DNA from: Branchiostoma floridae
Lineage: Eukaryota; Chordata; Leptocardii; Amphioxiformes; Branchiostomatidae
Direction of reading: 5' to 3'
NCBI RefSeq assembly: GCF_000003815.2
Contig: NC_049989.1
Coordinates: 8,179,642-8,243,641 of the forward strand
DNA: 64,000 nucleotides
Of the stretch, positions 1 through 39,519 are shown piece by piece. Each line of letters opens with the position of its first letter. The first letter of the stretch is position 1. The position numbers were made by a program, and so were the translations under genes. The notes beneath the pieces are model-generated. The model was not told where the DNA came from. It did no database searches and saw only the letters and a program-made list of their open reading frames with translations.

Positions 1-470
1 AAAATATAATATGGCTACATTTTCAAAATTGTTCAAAAGGTTGTGATGACTTGTAAAAAGAATAAAAGGGACAAAACATGGTATCAGAGCCAACAAGGCA
101 TGTATTCCAGTATTTAAGACTGGTGTGGTACTGGTGTGGTAAAAGTGAGACTAGTGTGGTAGACTGGCATCACCAACAAAGTTGGTAACTACACTCATAG
201 CTTCCATATTGGTGTCACTTTTACAACTATCCAATAAGTTTCAATTCTACAACTACAGTCATGGGTACCTCGCAAGTGTCACTTCTACAAGTACAATCAA
301 TAGCCAGGCTACAACACAATATACTTGCTTATTTTGGTACTTTATCGTCATGTTGACCATACCTGCAGAAGAAAAAAATTCTTGTTTTTTTTTTTTTTCC
401 TTCTGAAATCAGGCGAAAATTAATGCGCGCGCTGATGTCATCCATAAAATTTACTTGCTGTGGCCTAAGT
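1..470 (+). repeat. Interspersed repeat, copy 1 (cut by window start)
   Basis: The same sequence recurs in reverse orientation at 63173-64000. Shared stretches include GGGACAAAACATGGTATCAG, the AGTTGGTAAC/CATAGCTTCCATATT region, and TTAATGCGCGCGCTGATGTC near 420-440. A diverged third copy is at about 22235-22322. No coding capacity is seen; the class is unknown. Confidence 0.8.
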
Positions 471-1103
471 AAAAGGGCCAGGCAAGAGGATATGAGAATA
501 ACAATTACGTGTCATAGTCATAGTCATACGGTGTATTACAGCACCGTTACGTGTACGTGTACAGTGATGTATAGCCATCTTCTTGCGTTATCATGAAAAA
601 CATTTTTTATAGAATTCTATATCTTTTGTGTTAACGTTAACGTTACTAATGAAATGTGCTGGTTAAAACTGGGCCATGGCAACATGATGGAGCAGATAGA
701 CGTTGGGTCCTTTTTTGAGAGAAAAATCATCACCTGTGGCCCATCAGCTGCACCTTCTCACAGTGAGAACGGAGCCTGCTGGGCGGAACCTAATTGATGA
801 AGCACCTGTTCCAGGGGAGACTCCATTGCACGAGTGGGAACTCACTCGTTCTATCATTGCCTGTGCAGAAGCGCCCCCTAGTATGTTGTAGATGATATGC
901 AACTAAGTAGTGTGGGCAAACAGCAGGCAGGGAAAAATTTGAAGACAAAGTCATAATGTCAGACACTGCACGTAACGTTACATTTGTGTTTTTTTATCAA
1001 CAAAACAGCTCACAGTTCCTGAGATAAGATCACAGTTGTGGACATGAATATGATCATGTACACAGCACATCAATTGTTCTGCCAGTTCATTATAGTGACA
1101 CTG

Positions 1104-1152
1104 AAGAAGAGTTAAGTTAAAAGTTAAACAACTTTTAACTTAACTCTTCTTC
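1104..1152. repeat. Perfect palindrome abutting the assembly gap
   Basis: GAAGAAGAGTTAAGTTAAAAG is mirrored by its complement ending at 1152. The outer arms (about 1072-1103) reappear inverted after the gap (1253-1288), so the gap sits within a larger hairpin. Confidence 0.85.
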
Positions 1153-1252
1153 NNNNNNNNNNNNNNNNNNNNNNNNNNNNNNNNNNNNNNNNNNNNNNNN
1201 NNNNNNNNNNNNNNNNNNNNNNNNNNNNNNNNNNNNNNNNNNNNNNNNNNNN
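1153..1252. other. Assembly gap of 100 N
   Basis: Exactly 100 undetermined bases, a placeholder length. The same sequence flanks it in inverted orientation. Confidence 0.99.
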
Positions 1253-1444
1253 CTTCACTGTCACTATAATGAACTGGCAGAACAATTCAGTACGTGTACA
1301 ACTAACTAGAAAAATGGTTGAACATGTTAATTCACTAATTCCTAATGATAGTATGCAAATGTAATTCAAATGTAAATCATGTTTGCAAGGGCCAAGGGCG
1401 GTGCCCATCTCTGTTTCATTAGCCCTGGGCCACACACAACGCAA

Positions 1445-1640
1445 TCACTACAGCAAGGGGCTAGTCCACTGGTAGTGGTGTGTGTTCAACTTCCATACTC
1501 TTTCCCGAATGCTGAGTGCTAAGCAGAGAAAGCAGCATGTACCATTTTTTATAGTCTTTGGTATGACTCGGCCGGGATCGAACTCACGACCTTCCGAATG
1601 CAAGGCGAACACTCTACCCACTAGGCCATTGCACCGGCTA
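1445..1640 (-). mobile_element. tRNA-derived SINE
   Basis: On the minus strand the head (about 1640 down to 1563) carries a box A-like TGGCCTAGTGGGTAGAG and a box B-like AGTTCGATCCC, with an anticodon-loop-like TTGCATT. A non-tRNA body follows. The cloverleaf is imperfect and continues into repeat sequence, so this is not a functional tRNA gene. Confidence 0.7.
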
Positions 1641-1880
1641 CTCATTTTCACCTGAGCATAGTGAGGAATGCCATGTAAAGTAGCCTGGTATCCAGCCGTA
1701 ATATAGCTCCCGAGTCTCTTTGCAAAGAGGAGAGAAGAGACTCGGGAGCTATATTATGGCTGGATACCAGGCTAGTGTAAAGTGCCTTTCCCAAGGGCAC
1801 AAGATCAGTGACACGCAGTCGGATTCGAACCCGCAACCTCTCGGTCATGAGGCACAAATGCCGCCGCTGCGCCACGCGAC
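1641..1880 (-). mobile_element. tRNA-derived SINE, interrupted by a foldback element
   Basis: The minus-strand head (1878 to about 1805) has TGGCGCAGCGG and GGTTCGAATCC boxes and a CTCATGA loop (Met-like). The body CCCTTGGGAAAGGCACTT..ACA.GGCATTCCTCACT is also found at 22952-23090. The body is split by the foldback at 1681-1775. Confidence 0.75.
1681..1775. mobile_element. 95-bp foldback MITE inside a SINE
   Basis: Nearly perfect inverted arms of about 40 bp starting TAGCCTGGTATCCAG. Direct repeats TGTAAAG at 1674-1680 and 1776-1782 mark the insertion (possibly 8-9 bp if one mismatch is allowed). The uninterrupted SINE body at 22980-23000 shows the empty site. Confidence 0.8.
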
Positions 1881-3022
1881 TGAAGAAGAGTGATGGATAT
1901 CAATGGAAACGTCCAGAATCCAGAAGTAAATCTCTGTTTTTTATCCAGCTGTAGAGACTGAATCATATTTGAATCTTGTTTACCTGGATGTCTAACCTTT
2001 CATACACGTATGATCATGTTGAGTATCATACTTGTAACACGAGACATTAATTGTCCCTTGAACTCAAATCAAGCAGTCAGCAAGGCAACCATACCCACAA
2101 TCAAGACACTTGCTATCGTTTAAGGAACAATTTCATGACACATGAAAAGGATCAAGCACTCATCAGTTTCACAGCTGGCAACTTTTATTGGTGGCAAAGA
2201 TCTCTTTGCTCACAGGATCCAAACCACACCAATATTAATCTATTCAACAGTGCTGCATGTAACATTACTGTACATTTTGAGTATTTACCATACATTAAAT
2301 GAGAGGCACTACTCTACATACATTTGTACATTGCAACAATGTTGTGTGCATACTATAGGAGTTAATAAGTAGTATGTGTTTACAAAGGAAAAGATACCTT
2401 AACAACACTGACTATTCAAGTGCTTTCACCACTTGACAATCCTGTCTATTTTTTTCACTACCCATTGAAGTCCTGTTGTAACTTCCTCCACTACTTTGGT
2501 CAACCAAGTAAAATACAATCACTAAAACATATGTTGAAGAGAAAAACCATAAGTGGCCATCCTGGCAATTTAATATGGACTAAAAGGAGTCACACTGATA
2601 TTAAGTTCAAACCAACCTCAAATCTTAAGCACACTCAATGTCACCCTTAACTTACTAAATCTGTTATCTAGTTATATTTTCGACCAATCAAAGTAGCACA
2701 CAAATTATTATCTAGATCTCATTGGTCTCAAATTAGCAAGAACGCACATGATTTGATACCTATGTAGGTAAGCATTGAAAACTACATCCCAACAAAATTT
2801 TCCTGATAAGGTGTGGATTTTGTCTGCATGGGAGGTGCACTATAGACCTAGAACACACAAATGTCAATCACACTGTCAATCACAGCCAACTGTAAGCTGA
2901 TTGGCTGGTTCTTAATCATGTTGTTCTCTATATACTAGATATGTTTAGTCTGATAGACTATGTTGCTTTTTTTCGGGAACCCACACAGGGAGCATTGTGG
3001 GTAGGGTTCAGGGGTGTGGTCC

Positions 3023-11181
<8,159 letters not shown>

Positions 11182-12317
11182 GCTGTGTTTGCCCTTGTGA
11201 GGTGCGAGAATGGTGACGTCTAGGGGTGTCACGTGATGGGCCAGTCCAGAAAGGTGGGATTGTGGTGTCACATTATGCCATTTATCTTCGTCAATCATGA
11301 TAACTTAGCATCAGATATGAGTATTAGATTGTCTTTGTCACGACTAATTTGTTACTGTCTATGTGTATGTACATTTACGTAAAAAGAGACAGAGTGGTAC
11401 CCCTGAATGAAATGGTATAGTCTTCAAAGGTCAAGAGGTGAACCGGGTGTCGAGCACGCGCCTTGCAGTGACGTAGGTATCTAGAAAAAGTGCGGCAGGT
11501 GGAAAAAAACTCCATTGAAGGTAGATAATGATTGTGGTGGTTCTTTTTTGTTGGTGAGCACTGACTGCCGATCCCCGGCTTTACATCGCTCTAAATTTGC
11601 ACATATACATAAAACCATTTAATAAAAGGGTGAAGTGCAGAAATCCTTGGTTTCGCAGTGTGTGTGACATAATCTTGTTGCTATTTAAGATCGACTATAT
11701 ACAGGAGTTCAACAAATCGTTTGTCTTCGTCACAGAAAGAATGCAAACTGAAAGGAAGTGATGGATCAGCCGCAGGCGGCGCCAACATGTCAAATATGGC
11801 CAGAAATGCATGAACGCAATTGCTGCACTTTACATTCAGACTGCTAGGTAGCGCTGTTGCACGGTTACCTGTAAAAGAAACCTTCAAGCGCCGCGTTACC
11901 TGAAAGTTAAGCGAAATAAACCTGCTTTAACTATAGAGAATGACACTAATAATTTTATTAGGGAAGATAATGGCGAATTGAAAATAGATGGCAATGACAA
12001 ATCATCAATTCAGATAGAGACTGGCTCGTAACAATGTATTTTTGAAGCCTTGTATAAACAAAGACAAGATAGACGTATGTACTGAAAGTCTGAAACTGCA
12101 TATGAATTATTTTTGTGTAGTAGTATATGGTGAAGCTTGGTAGAGAATTAATAATAACAACTATTTTTAGCAAAATCCATTGAAGTTGTTTCCTTTCTTT
12201 TGCTTATTTTGTGTATTTATTAATCAACACATAATAATACATAAATCAAATACTTATGATAAAACAGGGAACAAATAATACATAAAACAAAAACTTGGTA
12301 TAAAACTCAGTCGTGAT

Positions 12318-12352
<35 letters not shown>
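12318..12352 (+). repeat. (AC)n microsatellite
   Basis: Uninterrupted AC repeat of about 35 bp. Confidence 0.95.
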
Positions 12353-12353
<1 letters not shown>

Positions 12354-12967
12354 GACACAACTCCCTCTCCCTGCCTTCCTGACAGACTCGAAAAAAAAAT
12401 CACCCCTTTTATCAACTTGTTGATCGTCCCCTCCAGGTTTTCCCAACCCTCTCCCTCCCCTTCCAACCACCGACAGATGCCTGTCCTAAGTGCTTTGACC
12501 CCTGACCTCCCTATACCTATCTATCTCCCATCTCCCCTCCCCTCTCCAAGTGACGGAGTATATTAAAGGTCTACCACCAAGCGCGATCGGATCAGGACCA
12601 TTTGATGCTTGCACCCTTTGAGTCCCGCCCGATCTAATGAAAACCAAAGCCCGGCTCGGCTTCCGTCTCTTCTGATAATTAGGACCAGAAAATTCGGCGC
12701 CGCAGATTCCTGGCAACCGTCCTGACGAAATGTTGACGAAATAGTGATATATTCTTATTCTCTCAGTCGTAAACATAGCACGTGGCACATGTACAGTATC
12801 GATGACAGCTGTGTTCTGTTCCACTCAAACAAGAAAAAAAAACTGAAAACTCAGAAAAGAAAGAAAATCACTTCCTTGCACGGGTGGTGAATGGGAGCAA
12901 TGTCCTTCTGCCACTGTAGTGTATACAGATTATATAACATAAAGGTGTCAAGGACAAGGTAGTCCTG

Positions 12968-13100
12968 GGGCCAGGGTTGTTGACTTCACAGTATAGAGGT
13001 TCTGGATTCGAATCCCTACCAGACCCGATATTGTGCCCTATTTCCCGTTATTCGACTCAGGTGAAAATGAGTACTTTACTTAGGTTAGAGACGCCCTCTC
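12968..13100 (+). mobile_element. tRNA-derived SINE
   Basis: A box B-like GGATTCGAATCCC follows a degenerate box A. The tail TCAGGTGAAAATGAGTACTT is shared with the SINE at 1641-1880. It lies in the HPD-metalloproteinase intergenic region. Confidence 0.6.
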
Positions 13101-14722
13101 TGATTGGACGTAACGCGGAGGTCGCGTGTTTGAGGAGAGACACACCAATGGAGGAGAGTCGGGAACCTAGTGGCTAGTCCATGTCTTTCGCAGCTTACTG
13201 AACAAAACTGGTATGTAACGCATAGAGTTGGTTTAACAGGTATGCAAACAAAGATTTTTAAATAAAAGAAGATGTCTGAAAACTGTGAATAATTCTTCTA
13301 GCGTTCAGTTTTCTATGATATGTTAGAACGTGTTATGTTGGAGCCTAAATCTATCTACACTTAACATAGTCAAAAGTGCACTTTGCAACTACAGACATCT
13401 TTTGAAAGGTAATTGTCAAAGCTATATTACTGTACTTTTCTCTCACACTCATAGCCTTGACATGAAACATACAGAGATACAATTACAACATCCATTATAA
13501 ACTACCAGCGTTCTATTAATGAGCACTTTAATTTTCGGATAAAGGTTCATCATTCGACACTATGAAAATAAACGGGGCGCCACATGTATCTCACCAACTG
13601 ATGAATCGATGATACAAGACTTTTCCAAATTTCACATATCAATTTTTCTCATGACTACATGTAGACGTGAATTTCAAAATGGCGCCGGTCTCGGTCGTCG
13701 CGAAACTGCTAAATCTCATCTTCAGTAATGTTTATAAAAACGTAACTTTACCAACGTTGTGACATTTTAGATCTCTGTATCGGAAACAGCTACCAGTGCG
13801 GTTTGTGCCCAGAAAAAGCCACATGCTCCTTACAGGCTCCTAGCCAATCAGAGTGGTTACTAAGATTTGAAATCAGTTCTAAACAATGGCCACAAACACC
13901 CGCGTAGCGACTTGGAATTGACTCTAGCTACTCTCCTATATGCCTACAGTGTCAATTATCAATGTACACTACTTTTAAGATAGACTCAACAGTTTAATCA
14001 CAACAACAACGTTCTATTGCAGTTCTATTAGACGTCGTGGCTTTTTTTTACTATAGAGAGCACAAAATTGTTGTTTCGCTATTCCTTTGGCGATTACATG
14101 TACTTAGATACGGTATCTACATCCTAGAAATCATATCAATGTCATATACTAAAAACACTGTGCACCTGTATTCAACACATAAATGTACATCGCCACATAT
14201 ATAGGAATAGTTTTGTTAACTCGGATAGTATAATAGCGTTAGGTATTGGACATACATCTATGACAAGTGACGAACATGGCATTGTGCTTTTTACGCAATA
14301 TCAACAGTTTATTTTAGTTCTATATACTTCATTAGTTCTATGTACAAATCAAATTGCGATCAAATAACAAAACTTGAAATACTGTCCAAATATTTCTATC
14401 AACGTTTCCGTATCAGCAGCACGAGTAAAACTTTTAAAACTAATAAAATCATACAAAATTATCATTATTACTCGGTCGAAATTAATGTTATTAGTGTAAC
14501 ATGCGGCATTAAGCGTTCATTAGAATTCAGCTTGATGGAATTACCTAGTCTCGTTTCATTCTGTACAATTTGTTTCTAAAATACATTGAGATTCTAGTGA
14601 CTTATCGATAAAATGATGATAAATCTGTTTGCAAAAAAACACTGATAATAATTTCACAAGAATGGTCAACAGCCACTTTCCTAAATCTATTTTTTTTTAC
14701 AAAACTTTACGGTTTATGCTTA

Positions 14723-14879
14723 GGTCACATTTATAAACAGGGGGCCGGCCGGGCTGTTTTCCGAAACAAAAAATGAAATTGATGATTTTTTTTTTTTTGC
14801 GTGTTTTATTGTCTTTTGTCTTATCCTACTTTTCGTTCCGACATACTGCCCGGCCGGGCCCCGGTTTGGAAATGTGACC
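14723..14879. mobile_element. 157-bp foldback MITE GGTCACATTT family
   Basis: Inverted ends GGTCACATTT..AAATGTGACC with GC-rich inner arms (GGGGCCGGCCGGGC / GCCCGGCCGGGCCCC), flanked by TA on both sides. A TA duplication would fit Tc1/mariner-type mobilisation. Confidence 0.75.
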
Positions 14880-15243
14880 TAAGCATTCATAACCACGTTC
14901 AGGGTTCCAAGTTCACTTATACAGCGACACCAAATGTAAGTCAAAGGTGAGGGCCCCTGACGTGTAAACAGATCGGCTCAACCACTCATTCGGTTTGCAC
15001 AATAATGTCCAGACGTGCTTTTTTAAGTCTTGAGGTCTTTGATCAGCTTTCACATATTACCCACAGTTCATGTTGCTGCCGCATGCGTACTCGGAACCGT
15101 TGACGTGCTTTTAATGTTACGTTGGTCAAAAAGTACTGTTTCCGGTAAATGATCTCACTATCCCTTTACCGCATTCCATGGCACATACTGACTTGAAATC
15201 CCGTACATCACTGATAGTAATAGTCCTAATTGAATGGAAGGCA

Positions 15244-15362
15244 TACTAGAAGCCTGGGTACCATCGTCTGTAGTAACCACATCTTTTCTCTTACTTACCA
15301 CACTTGCAAACGAAAAGATTGAGCCAGCGGTTTGATACCACGAAGGATGGTACCCAGACTAC
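15244..15362. mobile_element. 119-bp MITE with 8-bp duplication, AGCCTGGGTACCATC ends
   Basis: Left end TACTAGAAGCCTGGGTACCA, right end TGGTACCCAGACTAC inverted. GGAAGGCA repeats at 15236-15243 and 15363-15370. Confidence 0.8.
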
Positions 15363-15796
15363 GGAAGGCAAGCTTCTCCTTTAGCCTGTTGCCTGACAAG
15401 GCATGTTTTTAATTAAATCTGAAGTCCCGAGTTGCGTTTTTGCAGGGGGAAACGTTGCTATTGGCAAGTGGCACGAATCCAAACATTCGTTTTCTTGACA
15501 AGAAGCACTCCTTTCTTTCTCCTTCCCCCGTAACGTGTGCGGTTTCCTCTGCGGCCCAGAACAGTAGCGTCGAGTTTCAAAACATCCCCGGTCAAGTTCG
15601 CGACACGGTGGGTGGCCCGTGACTCTCCAAACCAAAACTATTCTTACACATAAATCTTCTATTTCCCAATTTCTGACAACCTGCCCGATGGAAAGAACGT
15701 AAACAGGAAATGTAATGATCTATCGCCATTTCTTAGGGTTCTCTCGTTTTTTCAGAAGAAATGGTGTTTTAGCCGCTAGTTCTTGTTCACATTACT

Positions 15797-15802
15797 TTTA
15801 TT
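15797..15802 (-). terminator. Possible poly(A) signal of the metalloproteinase gene
   Basis: Minus-strand AATAAA about 600 nt past the stop at 16401. No better hexamer is seen nearer, so the 3' UTR would include the long hairpin at 16088-16276. Confidence 0.35.
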
Positions 15803-16087
15803 GAGCCGATCGCGATATAAGTGGATTTGAAATTGCAACCGCTAATCCAGTTGATTCTATTACTTGTGGCTACAAATTTCGTGGCAGTTACTTTTGTTTT
15901 CTGTATTTTTGTCTAAAGTAATGTTTCTGAACCGTCACCAGCAACAAAGAGTTTAATCACAGTGACAATAAAGGAATTTTCCCCATCAAACTAATATATG
16001 GAAGACACAAATGGCTAGACTACTGCTTTATACAAAAAGCAAAAATGTGATTGTAAAATGCTAAAAAGGAACTGCATGAAAACAATG

Positions 16088-16276
16088 CTACCCCACTCTC
16101 CAAGCAGAGGGTAGGCTCCGGTTGTTTTTTAACGTTTTTGTGGGCGTTTTCATCGGGCTTTCTATTTTTTCCGGGAGACATCGAGATTTCAGTACAAAAT
16201 AGAAAGCCCGATAAAAACGCCTTCAAAAACTTCAAAAAACAGCCAGAGCCTAACCTCTGCTTGGAGAGTAATGGTA
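16088..16276. mobile_element. Long foldback element in the presumed metalloproteinase 3' UTR
   Basis: Inverted arms of about 85 bp sharing CTCTCCAAGCAGAGG, TAGGCTC.GG.TGTTTTTT and GGGCTTTCTATTTT. It lies about 125 nt past the stop codon at 16401. The target duplication is unclear. Confidence 0.8.
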
Positions 16277-16400
16277 CCCCTCCCCACAATAAAGTGTTAT
16301 CATTCCAATACTATTCTTTATACAGGTATGCTGTCGTATTTCTGTTGATTCTTGTATATAGTGTCTCCCTAGAATGCAAGTCGATATAAAAGTATATATC

Positions 16401-37707
<21,307 letters not shown>

Positions 37708-39020
37708 TTTGAGACGTACGTGCGTTGTGCTGACAGGAATATTACCCGTTGATCAAGAGTTGGTGTCGACCAGCCTTTGTGTTTTTCCAACGGTGCCGAC
37801 GAAGTTGTGGTTCAGAGGATAAGAGGACCTCACGTCCAGCCTGCTATGTACTCACGATACGTTCTCGGAGCCTTCAATGGAACACGCAAGACTCCGCCCA
37901 AGTTTGGCACCTTTCGATTGGGTGGAACGCCCTAATGCATCCTGGGTAAACCGTCTCATAGCGCTCGGACTCCGTATCGGAATCTACACGGGGATTAAAG
38001 TATCTGGGATATTTCAGTCTGTCGACATCGACCGGGACTATCATTGGTTTTGTCCGGCATGTTTCCGCTAATTTGTCTGCTTTGTGAAAAACTGCGTCGG
38101 TTCGAGCTTGGGCAGGCCACCTATACTTACTTAGTAGCACTGTATATGGTCGCTTCTCAAAAGCGCCGTTGTGCGGTTATATTCATCACTGCGTTTTATC
38201 ACTATTGGTGGGGAGCGCTCCTATGCGATTATATTCATTATTACACCAATATCTCGTAGCATCATATTCATAAGTGTCTAGGCTAGGGTTTCAATTATGG
38301 TTCTATCTTACGTCCCCTTTTTAGCTTTACAGAAAGTGATAAGTGGCTACTAGTATTTTTGTCAACTTCCAATTACTAAATTCTCAGGCTCCATAGAGAC
38401 TATAAGGTCACAAATCAGGGGGTAGGGCTTTGCAATATCAACCTTTCCCTCCCTAACACCTACCCATGTACATATATCATAGCAATCCATCCAGAGGTTA
38501 CTGAGTTAATGCTGACCACAAATTTATGGAAACACAGATAAACATAAACACGTAGACACACGCAGACAAACCGAAAAAAAGTACCTCTATTTTTCATGGA
38601 GGTAACGATAGAAATGTCATTCTGTTATTCATTTTGTACCTCCTTCAAGCGAAATTCATTTGATCAGACTATTTTTGGTCAGGTTTTAATTCATTTATTA
38701 AATTATACCAATGATCGCTGCTTATTTGATAAATGAATTAGATAAGTTTCCAAGTGTGCATCTTTATTTAGGGATAACATTTTTTTTAAATTAAAATGCA
38801 GCACTGTAGACCAACTATTATTGGTGAATATCATTGTTTGATGTGTATACATTTGTCTTCATAATTTTCCTAATGTCAAAGCGCACACCACATCACTCAG
38901 AATAAGTTTCGATGTAAAAGTTGACCCCCGATGTTGAGTGGTACGGCTTGCTACCTGAATACACGTGCAACATGCTCAGGTGTTTGAAACAGCTGTAAAC
39001 GCGCCTTAACTAGTGGTTAA
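37708..39020. promoter_or_regulatory. Divergent promoter region between metalloproteinase and ZP genes
   Basis: The two start codons are 1.8 kb apart, head to head, with the ZP-gene 5' exon candidate at 39021-39088. No TATA box could be assigned with confidence. Function is inferred from position only. Confidence 0.4.
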
Positions 39021-39088
39021 AAGGGCTGGTGCTTCATTTCTGGAGAAGGAACGGCTACGGAAGGCTGCAGTGCTCAGGAAGATACCCG
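39021..39088 (+). other. Candidate 5' untranslated exon of the ZP-domain gene
   Basis: A donor GATACCCG|GTGAGT at 39088/39089 lies 430 bp upstream of the acceptor TTTGATAG (39515) that opens the first coding exon, which carries only CATC before its ATG. The 5' limit is a guess. No coding content. Confidence 0.35.
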
Positions 39089-39519
39089 GTGAGTTTGTCG
39101 TTTCATGGGGAACAAGCAACGTTTTCTTTGTTGTAGGGACGTCCTTGGTTGTAGCTAAGACAAAGCGTGTATGTATGTACTAACATGTGTTTATCCATCG
39201 GTGGAGGCTTACTTGTTGTGGACATGTTCCATATGACGGTAAAGGGTAGCCACGTGGGGACGCCATACAGAGAACTTCATGCAAAAATTTGGGTTATAGC
39301 AGCTTTTCTGTAAGGAAGCGAATGTTCGCTTTGAAAGCGATTCATCTCTAACGTTATACTGTGGATGGATTTTTTTTTCATTTCGCGTTCAACTTCACAT
39401 TGTTCCTTCTAGAGTAATAAGAATAATTATTTGACATGCACTAAAAGTTACTAATGGAGTTTCCCGAGACAAAGGTAATGGATGTTTTCTCATTCTATAT
39501 ATCTTTCTTTGATAGCATC

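Larger units (their letters stand above)
11300..14720. other. HPD-metalloproteinase intergenic region, proximal half
   Basis: No convincing exon. Contents: (AC)n at 12318-12352, a pyrimidine-rich stretch at about 12355-12545, one SINE (12968-13100), and AT-rich unique-looking DNA from 14,000 to 14,700. The putative HPD promoter lies just above 11181, with a CRE-like TGACGTC at 11214-11220. Confidence 0.5.

Noticed and set aside
79-91. TGGTATCAGAGCC, resembling the Met-tRNA primer-binding site of LTR retrotransposons
   Set aside because: No LTR end, polypurine tract or gag/pol frame is near either copy. The match is to the plant-type initiator tRNA and is probably coincidence.
1124-1444. 106-codon frame across the assembly gap
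   Set aside because: Most of it reads through N bases and a palindrome.
1563-1880. Two possible tRNA genes
   Set aside because: Box A/B motifs are present, but the acceptor stems do not close and SINE bodies follow. These are tRNA-derived SINEs.
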